In this document: positions 27,122-39,100 of the stretch, one piece after another
Position numbering within the stretch: the stretch's first letter is position 1
Layout: every line of letters starts with the position of its first letter
Origin: Incurvaria masculella
Taxonomy: Eukaryota; Arthropoda; Insecta; Lepidoptera; Incurvariidae
Direction: 5' to 3'
Assembly (NCBI GenBank): GCA_946894095.1
Contig: OX335641.1
Coordinates: 18,184,501-18,248,500 of the forward strand
DNA length: 64,000 nt
Translations under genes and position numbers: made by a program
The notes under the pieces: model-generated
Seen by the model: only the letters and a program-made list of their open reading frames with translations
The model's database searches: none
Told to the model about the DNA's origin: nothing

Positions 27122-30100
27122 CTGCCACACGACGACATTCAATCAAATTGTTGTTTGAGCAATGTTGAGCGGCAGTGAGCATGATAGGGACCTGCCAATT
27201 TCCCTCCCTACCGGCAATGATCCCATATTTATTCAGCGATATAAAAAATTGACAGCTAAGATCATTGCCTTCACAGGTACATGTTCGATATCCCACGATG
27301 AGAGGCGTACCCTGTTCACGTGCACCCTTTTCCTTTTCCAAATACATAGTTCTCCGGAGCCAGAAATGGCCCCCCGTGGTGATGCGAATATTTTTTGTGT
27401 GCTTGCCCTTACATACGTATTGTCATCCAAACGGATAGTACCAAATGTTACAGAGTATGGCTAGCGCAAGGCATCTGTATATATGACGGTTATGTCTTAT
27501 TTTGATTTACCAACTTTTGAACATGTTAACTACATCAGTGTATTAAGCAATTGTAAGCTACCTACAAATAAAATATGTCTACTTCCATGTTACAAGTTGT
27601 AAAACAAATTACCTACTATTACTAAAAAAGAGGAAAACAGCATATGCCATCAAATCCCAAACCGGACTTAAGCAACATTGCATTTCCAACGAGCCAGTTT
27701 CCTCCACATCCAAGAAGTGTCTAGGAGTAAGTAGAACAATCGGTGATTCCTTACCTCTTTCTCCATGCACAGGCTGTCGGCGAGCGAAGTGATCTCTTCA
27801 GAGGTGGGCTTCGGATTCCGCATGAACGCCTTCTCCAGGGCCACGCGCACGCCTGTTTCTATATTACATCGCACTCGTTATAGTAACCATGGAACATTTA
27901 CGAGCATTTTTATTACGCGGGGCAAGAAAACGGCTTATGAGCTGCCCACATCTTAACTACATTAAAGAAATCTTTTATGTTTTTTTTTTTATGTGACCTG
28001 ACATGGATGGGTTATGCCACACAACTACCGTTATGATATTAGCCCAATACACCACATTCCCGAAGGAATTTGGTGCCATGCCAGGACCTTCCCTTTATGA
28101 GCACGGCTACATTGAACTGGATGGACAACACGGACAATATTTCATTGCCGCTTCGACCATCTTTTCATCCAATGCGATGGTACCATCCCGGGCGGGCTTA
28201 AACCCTACCACCTAGTAGGGGAAGGGGACCAACAGTTTTATATGGATTCCGAACCATGGAGCAGCTCGCATTCGTGACGAAATGCACTTATCGAACTCGG
28301 AAAGAGAAAGACAGTGGTGCATGTCGGTATTGAACTCAGGCCTCTGGTACGCTAGGCCAGTTCCCGCGCCACTAGGCTACGAGCCGCTCATTAGGCTACG
28401 AGCCGCTCACTAGGCTACGAGCCGCTCGAATTTATTCGTATTTATCTTTTATTAATGAATGACATTGATACATTTAAACCGTCAGAAAATTGCTTCATCT
28501 CATGAACTATGAGGTGATGCTTGGTCATTTGAGTCTGTGGGTACACACACCACACAATATATTTTTTTTTATGTGACTGGACATGGATGGCTAATACCAA
28601 ACCTTCTGTCATGGTATTAGCCCAACACACCAAATGGGAACTAGGTGCCATGCCAGGACCTTCCTTATATTGCACGGCTACATTGAACTGGATGGAAAAC
28701 ACAGACTATTTTCATTGCCGCTTCGACAATCGTTCATCCAATGCGATGGTACCAACCCGGGCGGGATAAACCCTACCACCTAGTAAGTAAGGAAGGGGAC
28801 CTACAGTTTAACGTGGAATCCGAACCACGGCCAGCCTCTCTCAACGGTCGTATGGTCACCCATCCAAGACCAGACCGGACCCAGCGTTGCTTAACTTCGT
28901 AAAGCGATCGCCGAAGTGTCACGCCACTGGGCCATTGAGGCTGACAAAAGGTAAGTATTTATTTACAACTACTACACGATAAACCACTATATCCATGCTT
29001 AGGCCAAAAAATTAAGTTGATGCAAACTCTGTACTCACATACATTTATTAAAACAATACATATAAATTAATTCATTTCTAAAAGTGGTTTCAGTCTGACC
29101 CTTTGACAGCCTAAAATAAGCATCGTTTTAGTTCTGTGATTTAACGATGTCGTATACATGTTCAACCTTTCATTGTTTCCGGTCGAAGGGATTTAGGAGT
29201 TCGGATAAAACGATTGTCATTACAATGGAGTGGAAGCATGCGTGTATAGCGTGTGTGTAGCACATTCAAGCGGATTTAATATTTAAGGATGGCCGCACCA
29301 TTTTTGCTTTTGCAAGGTCGGGTCGTGATTTTTTTTATCTGCTAACCATTCATTACGTGTTATAAAACAGACTGTTTCAACCGTACAAACATTTTAACTT
29401 TGCGTTTGTAAATAATATGGAGGTTCTACACTCAGTTCTAATACTCGGCAACAGATGGCGACTTTAAAGTTTTTCTATCAGATTTTCACAATAGGAGGTA
29501 TTGATTGTACACGGCTCAAACTCTTTTCACACAATAATTATAAAGCATGGTAAGCAAAACATTTATCAGCAAGAAAGAGGCTCCGCGGGGCGGTAACTAG
29601 AAGGCGGGAAATTCCATAAAAACAAATCAAATATACCTATGGAAGTGCGCTTCTTGCGGCGGCGTCCGATCGCCTCGGGCGTGGTGAGGGGGTTGTTGAG
29701 CGCGCTCGGGTTGTGCATCGTGCTGTCGGCGTCCTCGAGCCACTTCTGCAGCAGCGGCTTCAGCTTGCACATGTTCTTGAAGCTCAGGTTGAGCGCCTCG
29801 AACCGCGAGATCGTCGTCTGCGAGAAGTCGTTCCCGTACAGCTTGCCCATCGCGAGGCCGACATCGCCCTGCGTGAAGCCTGCGCAGCGGTTTGGTCCAT
29901 TGAATTCGGCAGCAGGGGTTCGGGTACAATGGAGTTTGCTTGGAAGCAAAAGTGAAATTAGTCCGCACACTCTGAATACAGCTGAATGGCACATAACATG
30001 ACTAAGCACATAGTCTAATCAATGTAAATTTATCTGAAATATGTTTTTGATAGAAAAAAAAGAAAACATTACGAATTAAATGAATAAAAACTTAGATGAT

Positions 30101-33100
30101 TTCTGAAATTACTATAGTATTAGAACTATAGGATACAAGAAAGGCTTGACTGCCATATCTAAAGAGTTCTGCGACAAGGTTAGGTCCACATAAACCGTCT
30201 CGTCGATCGAAGTCTCGTGCAATCAACGTGCCCGCGTGCTGACCGATCCAATGCTCACCGAGTTTGATCCGGCGCTGCTTGAAGTTCTTGGCGAACTGCT
30301 CCAGCTCCTCCAGATCGGTGGTCTCGTCGGGCGAGGGCTCGAGCGCGCGCGGCTTGTGCGCGAGCGGCGTGCCCGGCGTCGCGTGCGGCGTGCCCGCGTG
30401 CTGCGTGCCCGGCGTGCTGCACACGAACAATACACTAAAGTTCTCCTGTTACTCCGGCGATCCCTTTAGGTACTCAAGCGATGTACAGTCGAACAAAGAG
30501 TTTAGGCTAATAATATAGTTATAGTGTGAGAATGAGAATGAGAGAAAAAATATAGTGTTGAGTATAGATTCAAAAATAGTTATGGATGTCTGCTAGCTAC
30601 TGAGTAAACAAAACCCTAACAAAAATTAAATCAGAGGTTGTATTTAAACACCATTCATTTTTACGATTAACCGGAAGTGTATCCTTTAACCTTTGGTTGA
30701 CTGTACCTATTACATGTTTTTGAAGTTCACACCGTTTATAACTGCTCATAATGGCGGTTAACACTTAGGTTGTTTGGGTTTAGCCCGCTGCGTCGCCGCG
30801 GGCTTCTTCAGGACAGTGGCTGTCCTGGAGCCACGTTAAACAGCGCGGACTGTCAAACATCATGTCCGCGAAACCAGATTTGCCACACCGGACAACCGTA
30901 AGTGCTAACTGCCATTAGATGTCCCTATTATCATTGATATGATGATTTAAAAACTGACAAGGGTTTATGTATTGTCTCTACGAAATCTCATTTTCGTTGA
31001 CTATGAATACCACTGCTTACCACTTGTCTACACCCACCTGTAGATAGCATCACTGATGTAGATTTTTTGAGATGGGCATGCCGGCATGTGAAGAAGCGAC
31101 CAGAGCACGGTAAGAGATAACAGCTGGTCGACACTTTCGACCTATTCTCAGTTCAGTGGTTAGGAGGTAATAGCAGATGCGTCACCTCGGCGTGAGGTAG
31201 GCGGTGGGGAGGAGCGGCGCGCCGGGCGGCGTGGTGTGCGCGGGGCGCTGCCGCGGGGACGGCGGCGAGGTGCGCTCGCTGGGCCGCAGCGATGTCTGCT
31301 TCTGCAGCTGCTGCAGCTGCTGCGCGGCCTGCGCCACCGCCTGCTGGACCTGCGAACGTCGAGCGGTCCAGTTATCCGCTTGCGCTGACAGTCGCCCCTC
31401 TATCTGACCTAAGAGATGGCATTTGAGCAACTAGAACGTGTATTCTTGGCATTCAGTCATTGCGGATTCAGTAGAGTTAACAGAAGAAGAATTTACTTTG
31501 ACATTACTGTTAACTCTACTGAATCCGCAATGACTGAATGCCAAGAATACACGCCCAGAGCCTAGAGCACTTAGGGCCGAGTGCACGAACGTACAAAATA
31601 TCAAAATCAACGTCAACGTATGATTAACACGTCACTTTGTATGGACAGTAAGGAAGGAACTGCATGCGGTTCACTTAAAGTGACGTGTTTGAACAATGAT
31701 TTAGGGCCGAGTGCACGAAACAACAAAAAATCAAAATCAACGTCAACGTATGATTAAACACGTCAATTTGTATAGAGAGTATGGAAGGAACTCTATGCGG
31801 TTCACTAAAAGTGACGTGTTTGAACACTGATTAACTCAGCCGTGTCTTCGTGCAATCGGGGCTAAGTCAGCCGTCTTTTCGTGCAATCGGGGCTTACTCT
31901 GCGCCTAGAGTTAACGCCTATGTTAGTTATGTAAATGAAGGCGTGCTCGATAAATAAACGGTCTACACTTAGTACCTTCGCAAATGTGGGTACCGTGATG
32001 GGCTAGTATCATTACAGTAGTTGCGATATTAGCAATGTACAAAAACTCGGCGAAATGCCATTCGCGCCTGATTTGAGGTCATCATTGACACGGTACACCT
32101 TGTTTAACGGTAAGGAAGTTGCATTTCAAATTTTCACGCAGGTTTGGATCAAGTGAATCCAATAGGATACTTAATAAACTAGGCTTTGGTGTGAAGCATG
32201 CATAGCTTTAATTTGTTTACAAGAATATTTAGTTGCATACGTATTATAATAAGCAACACGAAAACTGGAGCAGCGCCCTCTCCACACAAATGCATCAATT
32301 AAGTTTCAGACGATGATGCAGATGGCGGTAGTTGAACCAAGGTTGCATGTTGAACAAATCTTACCCATACCCATATTTTTTTATCAGATTTTCCTAACAT
32401 TTGACTGTGATATCAATAAAACATTGTAATGTACAATGGTACCTATGCACCGATTATTGGCGATCACCACTAGTTTTTAAAACAATATTTAGTAATAGGT
32501 TAACAAATATATTATGTCTGCCTACAGACCCAATACGAAAAAGATATACGAAAAACAGCTAATCTGGTTGTATGTAGCTGGACGCCCCCTCTGTAGGCAG
32601 ACATAATATTAATAACGACGATTGTTGTTTTTGTGTTTGTTGTAGAGACAGCACCATAACCAGTTAACAAATATAGGAGTACATAGGACACACTTATATA
32701 AAAAAACTTTATTTAAAAAAAAGGTCCACACTCCACTGGTAATGAACACAACATGCATAAAAACAAAAAAAAACATAGAACACACACGTTATCGAAAATA
32801 ACATTTAAATTCAGAGCTTTGTAAACATAAATTTAACAGCAAAAATAGATATAAAAACAATTAATAAAAAAGCTCTATACCTGGTTCTGCAGGAAGAACT
32901 GCTGCTGGTGCTGGGGCTGGTGCTGGTGCTGGTGCTGGTGCTGGAACAGCACGAAGCTGTGCAGCTGCGCCTGCAGGCTCGCCTGGTGCTGCTGCAGCGT
33001 CTGCTGGAGCGCTGCCAGCTCCGAGCCGCCCAGCTGCAGTGGCGACGCGCCGCCCATCTGGTTCTGCAGGAACATCTGCTGGCTCTGCAACGCAATCACA

Positions 33101-36100
33101 TCCCCTTCTCTTATATTGTATGTCTAACACTTGTGATGTGAGCAAACATTGGCCGGCCTGCAGCGCGGCGAGCACAGAGTATGTTTGTGCAGTCTATACG
33201 ACTTTCCGTTAGCTGATTATTATATAGCGCCCCCAGTGACCAACATTTAGGTTATGCATAGAGAGATGGTATTCCCGCTGGACGCCCGAAAATGTCCAGG
33301 CGGGGACCATAGCCTCGTAGATCTTCGGTAGGTCTTGCCACCTCCGTATATTGCATTGGTACTCTTGATGGTGAGTGCGCCACGTAGAGGAAGTCCACTC
33401 GACGGCGCGGCGAGCACAGCCTGAACGCCGCATGACGACGTCATCATCTGCTAAGACCGCTGCCCTGCCGCGCCGACACATCCGTCATCAGACGTTCATT
33501 TGTACAAACTTGACTGACGTGATGCGCCGCGCGACGGCTACGACGCGTTGCGTCGTCGCTGCCGTGTCGCGTCGACACAACAGTCATCAGAGGTACGCAC
33601 TCATACACACCTGGCTGGTTGACGAGCGGGCTAAGCTAGAGATGACCGGTTTGCAGCGCAGCTCGGCGGGACACCGGCGCGCCACGGCAGTGGCTCATCT
33701 CCCCCGTCCCCTTGTACATACCTGGCTGACGAGCGTGTTGAGCGAAAGCTGGCCGGCCTGCAGCGCAGCGAGCGCAGCTTGCACGCCGCCCGACGACGTC
33801 GTGAGCTGCGACGACACGCCGCTCGACGGCGACGACGCGGACGCGCCGCTGCCGTGCCGCGCCGACACATCCGTCACCTAGGGCACATTTTCATTGATTA
33901 TTACCTTCATACGAATACAGAGAATATATAAGGGATTAGAAACAGGCAGTGGTTCATGTTATAATATATGTATATGTATTAATGATAAATAATAAATAAA
34001 ATAAAATAATAAATGAAAAATATATTACCAGTTGGAGATTATTAGCCGAAAATCATGTACTTACAAGATACATGTTTTTTTCTTCGAGGCAATTGCTTTT
34101 AAATAGTAAAGACGTGTGATCAGCCAAATATAACTATATTTCCATAAACAGTGACTCAACCTGATAAATCATGAGATAAACAATAATTCTAAAATAACTT
34201 TATTGATGCGCACTAGAGACCATCGAAGTTATGCTTGTACATCTTAGATGAAAAATAATTGTACATGAGGTATAATGGCTTTTGCCTAACTAAAGAAGTA
34301 TTCAAACAAAAAAAGTCATGTAGGACCAGATCTAGTCCCAAGCATAACCTGCCTTACGACTAAAAAGTACCAAGGAAAAATCCAAGATAATTCGTTTCAA
34401 TAAATCAGCGGCGTTCCGCGCGGCGCGCGCCCTCACAAATCTGCCCCACCGATGCAAACTTTTCCCACGGCCCGAGGAGGAAATTTTTTGACTTTTATTT
34501 ATGTTATAATACAAGTTGTTCGCGCAGCGGGACCGACCCGCGCATACTCGGGGAACAGTTTAAAACACTACCCAAATCTCTTGGCTAGCCGCCCTTGGCC
34601 AGGGTTGGCACCGCCTCAATGTAACTCTGGATTTCTCTTTTTTTCTCAACGATGAGTCTCGATAGGCAATTTTCAAATAGTGTATTGGCCAACCCTTATG
34701 GAAGCGAGATTTGGGCATGGCGGAGAAATATGGGCAATCGGTGAGGATGAGAGCATTGCGAACAAAACAGAAATATACAGGTGTAAACGAGCCCTCGTCC
34801 TTTTCTAAAATCATGGATAGCTCTGCCTAATGACCGTTAATCCCGAAAGTTTAAGCAAAATCAGTTTAGTGAATTCCGAGATATTAGAATTCATTACTTA
34901 AAATTGCTCTTCCTTCTTATAAAGTGCTCGACGCATTGGTCAACCAGTTTCAATCGTCTCGCACGCGCACTAATGCAGTGCTGGCGTTATTATGCACTTT
35001 ATCTAGCAAACAAAGCGTCCGTGAATTCGGCAACGCTTATGAACAGTTTTTTGTTGAATTTATGAATATAATCAATGCCACAAAATAAATGTTTTTCTCC
35101 ACAATTCGATCGAGTCGTTAGACTTGGCAACCCTGAAGTCGTCTCCCATCTTCCGACAAAATGTTTAGCATTTTCACAATATTATTATACACCATGTGCT
35201 CCCCTCCTTTTCATAAAATAACACGACGGGAAAACACGCATGTTGAGAGATCCCGCGCGGGAGGGCGTTATTGGGACGCTTGTGTCCTGATCTCCGAGGC
35301 CGGGGGAGTCAGACGTCGGTATTTTAATGCGTTTTAAAATTGAGAGGACTTTTATTGGAATGCGGATGGTTGGGGGGCTTCTAAGGTTTTACAGATTCAC
35401 CGTGACGAGATTTTCTTTTGGGAATGCGTTGCACTTATGACCGAGGGTGGTGATATTGCTGCCTTTGGAGCTAGCTTTATTAGAAAGGACTTTTCTGGTT
35501 CCAGTAAGACAGATATTTGTATTTGCTGTAACTGTTATACGCGATAGTGGGGTACTTGTAAAAGTTTGCACACAAGACAAAACCTTAAGGTTTGGAAATT
35601 AATAGTGGGCGGACTAACTTTAATACTCCAGGCTTAACCGATTTTTGTATGGTTCGGTGCTAATCTCGTACTAAGTTTCGAAATGTGCTCTCTGAATACG
35701 ACTATAGATGTCTTAGAAAAAAAAACCGTGACCTTCGTACCAATAAGAATCTCTGAGATTCACACTGTGTACGCGAGGTCAATATAAAAAAAAAATGTTA
35801 ATTTAAATTATGAATGAAATTTCTGTTTTTTTTTTATTAGAAATAAAATAAAAATGCCAACAAATCAACGACGCCGCGACACGGTGCGGAAGTTAGTACA
35901 GCTACGGTAGGTAAAACTAAAGTAACCATGGGGCAAGAAGTGCAACAAAAGACTCCAATAGTCCCGCCCTAGCGGCCTCTACCCGCACGGATACAATTTA
36001 TTATTCGCTACAATGTAAACCCGTGCAAATATCTCGAGGGCACGCCACCAAAGAAATGAACATTTCGGTAAACATTTCACTCCCCCGTAAAAAAGGGCTA

Positions 36101-39100
36101 CCCGTAGGAAATAGCCTCCATTGTAAAGAGGCAGATTGATTTTATTAAGTACCCACCTACCCGCATGTTTTCGGGATCGCGATATTGTGTGTGCTCTATA
36201 TGGCAGGGCAAACAAACCTACTATGTAAGTTTGGATGTTTGGAAGTAAACAAACCTTATTGTCAAGGGGCTAAAGTTTCGTACGTATTAAACTTACTGTA
36301 AATAATGTTTTATTTGGGTGGTTTATTAATGGAAAAATCACGATCTCATACCGAACATATTTCATGATTTTCTGACTGGAGAGTAAGTATTTTTTCATGA
36401 ATGAGAAATGAGAGTACCTAATGAAATAAAATTTGCTAGCCCTTAATTAAATATTTCTTAATAGCCTTTTTTCCAAATCCCGACTGTTATTACAAATTAG
36501 AAATAAGAGAAAGAAATAAATTTAAAATATTGAATTCGGCTGGATTCAAACCGCCAATGCATTAATTGCAGTAAAACGTGTAGACGACGCAGGATACGAG
36601 TAATAATAATGGACGAGGAATCTTAAACAGTGTTCTTATAGGAGAAATTGACAAGGGTGGAAGGACTTTGGAATATTTCTCAGTAATGGGAGTCCTACAT
36701 ATGTATATGTATAGCAGGTGGCAGAATTGGTAGACACACTGCATGCGATTGGTTTACTTGATAGTTTGAGCACTCCTTTGTTACGAAGTTATTTTAATGT
36801 TTTCAATTAACTAGGTATTATTAACTAAACTAGCCAAATGAAGCCCGATCCTAGACATATAGAGAACAGTTTGGTAGATTTGTTAGATTGCTAAGATATC
36901 TATTCCGAAATCAGAAGAATGCTAGAAACACAAGGAGTAATGAGCTGTCACGCGATGCAGTTCATGGTCAGATATCATATTTTAGAATGTATGATATAAA
37001 GTGTTCCGTTAAATTAATTCGTGTGGGTCTCGGATGCATGAAGGAGTAGTATCGGTAGTATAAGCATGCATCTTGTGGGAGCCATAGAGTAGAGAGTAGG
37101 TGTGTGTTTTCACGAGGTTGAGGGCGCCGCCGCCACTGCGCTCGGAGTCGAGCGAGTTGTCGTCGTGCGCGAGCGCAGCGGCGATGCGCTCGCTGCCCGC
37201 GCTGTACTCGTCGCTCGCTTCGTGTGGCGTGTTCGTTAGTGTGTACTCACGAGGTTGAGGGCGCCACCGCGCTCGGAGTCGAGCGAGTTGTCGTCGTGTG
37301 CGAGCGCAGCGGCGATGCGCTCGCTGCCCGCGCTGTGCTCGTCGCTTGCGTCGCACGTGTCGTGTGCGAGCCACAGAGTACATAGTAGTGGGTACTCACG
37401 ATGTTGAGGGCGCCACCGCGCTCGGAGTCGAGCGAGTTGTCGTCGTGCGCGAGCGCAACGGCGATGCGCTCGCTGCCCGCGCTGTGCTCGTCGCTTGCGT
37501 CGCACGTGTCGTGTGCGAGCCACAGAGTACATAGTAGTGGGTACTCACGAGGTTGAGGGCGCCACCGCGCTCGGAGTCGAGCGAGTTGTCGTCGTGCGCG
37601 AGCGCAGCGGCGATGCGCTCGCTGCCCGCGCTGTGCTCGTCGCTTGCGTCGCACGTGTCGTGTGCGAGCCACAGAGTACATAGTAGTGGGTACTCACGAG
37701 GTTGAGGGCGCCACCGCGCTCGGAGTCGAGCGAGTTGTCGTCGTGCGCGAGCGCAGCGGCGATGCGCTCGCTGCCCGCGCTGTGCTCGTCGCTTGCGTCG
37801 CACGTGTCGTGTGCGAGCCACAGAGTACATAGTAGTGGGTACTCACGAGGTTGAGGGCGCCACCGCGTTCGGAGTCGAGCGAGTGGTCGTCGTGCGCGAG
37901 CGCAACGGCGATGCGCTCGCTGCCCGCGCTGTGCTCGTCGCTCGCGTCGCACGCGTCGCCATCTGCAACGACGGCAATGCATGTCATTAAAATGATGGAC
38001 GAAACATTTACAGTGATTCTGTATATTTTTGTACCCTTCTAGTTTTAGCCCCGATTGCACGAAGAGACGGCCGAGTTATCCAATGTTCAAACACGTCACT
38101 TTTAGTGAACCGCATGGAGTTCCTTCCATACTGTCCATACAAAGTGACGTGTTTGATCGTACGTTGACGTTGCTTTTGATTTTTTGTCGTTTCGTGCACT
38201 CGACCCTTACAGTTTGAATGCTATATGTAAAGTTTGTGCCGCTCAGTCCGTTTTTTCCTTGAAAAAGAACAACTATATTAAACTTTTATTATTAATTCGT
38301 GGCTTAAAGTGCAATACTTTTTGCGTTATGTGTGCAAACAACTTTATATGGGTCGGAACAGCCTTAAGGCGGCCCATCCCGCTCATCTCCCCATACGAAA
38401 GGGGAAAGAAGATATATATCTTATAATATCATTTTAAAACCCAACTTATACTCGATACAAATTGTGAATAATTAATAAATTTGAGCGAAACCGTCAAAAA
38501 AGAAACCATAAGCCCCAAATTTAGGTTCCTTCTTGCCTCAGAGCGACTTTCTTTAGTTTCTCAGACGCGTGTTACGACGTTGATAATACCACCCCACTTC
38601 AAACTGCAGCGCCATTTCACACCGTGCACCGCCTCGGAGCAGGGCAATTCTAAACTCTAGCAGCACGCGATCTGATTCCGTTTATCGAGCATTAGCAGCC
38701 AATGAAACCACCGAGGGGAGAACCCTTCGATGCAATCATACATACATATACAGCGTGTGTAGAGTTAAAAAGCGAAATTAGATTTAACCCTTGCTGAAAT
38801 CTTCTATGTAAAGCGCAACAAAAGATTTGGCACGCGAGTGTCTTCTATTTATTATTAGTGGGGGGTTAATATCCATAGGTTGATGATTTATCGTTTGCTA
38901 GATATGCAATAGTCAACCCTTCTTGATGGAATTGCATTATTTCGCGAGTCGCTTGGTGATTAGGCACACTTTTTTTTCCAAAATGTCCGCACGAAATGTT
39001 TATGAAGCGAGGTGTCAGATTTTATATGAATTTGTGTGATTAATGGCTCGTTTAATTTTCAAAGATAACGGATGTTTTTTGAAATTGGTTAGGCGCTTGA

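Noticed and set aside
26790..27464. Several 65-185-residue Arg/Gly/Pro-rich frames on both strands
   Set aside because: Shadows of nub exon 10; only the [10 protein letters not shown] frame fits the homeodomain and splicing.
29639..30518. Plus-strand and alternate minus-strand frames over nub exons 7-8
   Set aside because: Antisense or out-of-frame readings of the POU-domain exons.
33375..33881. 168-residue plus-strand frame
   Set aside because: Antisense shadow of nub exon 4 and its decayed copies; GC-rich DNA has few stops.
35389..35580. 63-residue minus-strand frame with fairly balanced codons
   Set aside because: No splice context, start context or family resemblance; kept out as unsupported.
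37114..37962. CRISPR-like or satellite array
   Set aside because: The 149-bp units are coding exon plus intron in a eukaryotic gene; no spacer structure.
37009..38060. Several overlapping long open frames on both strands rich in Arg/Ser/Ala
   Set aside because: They are other-frame readings of the GC-rich nub exon 3 array; only the frame giving [16 protein letters not shown] is real.
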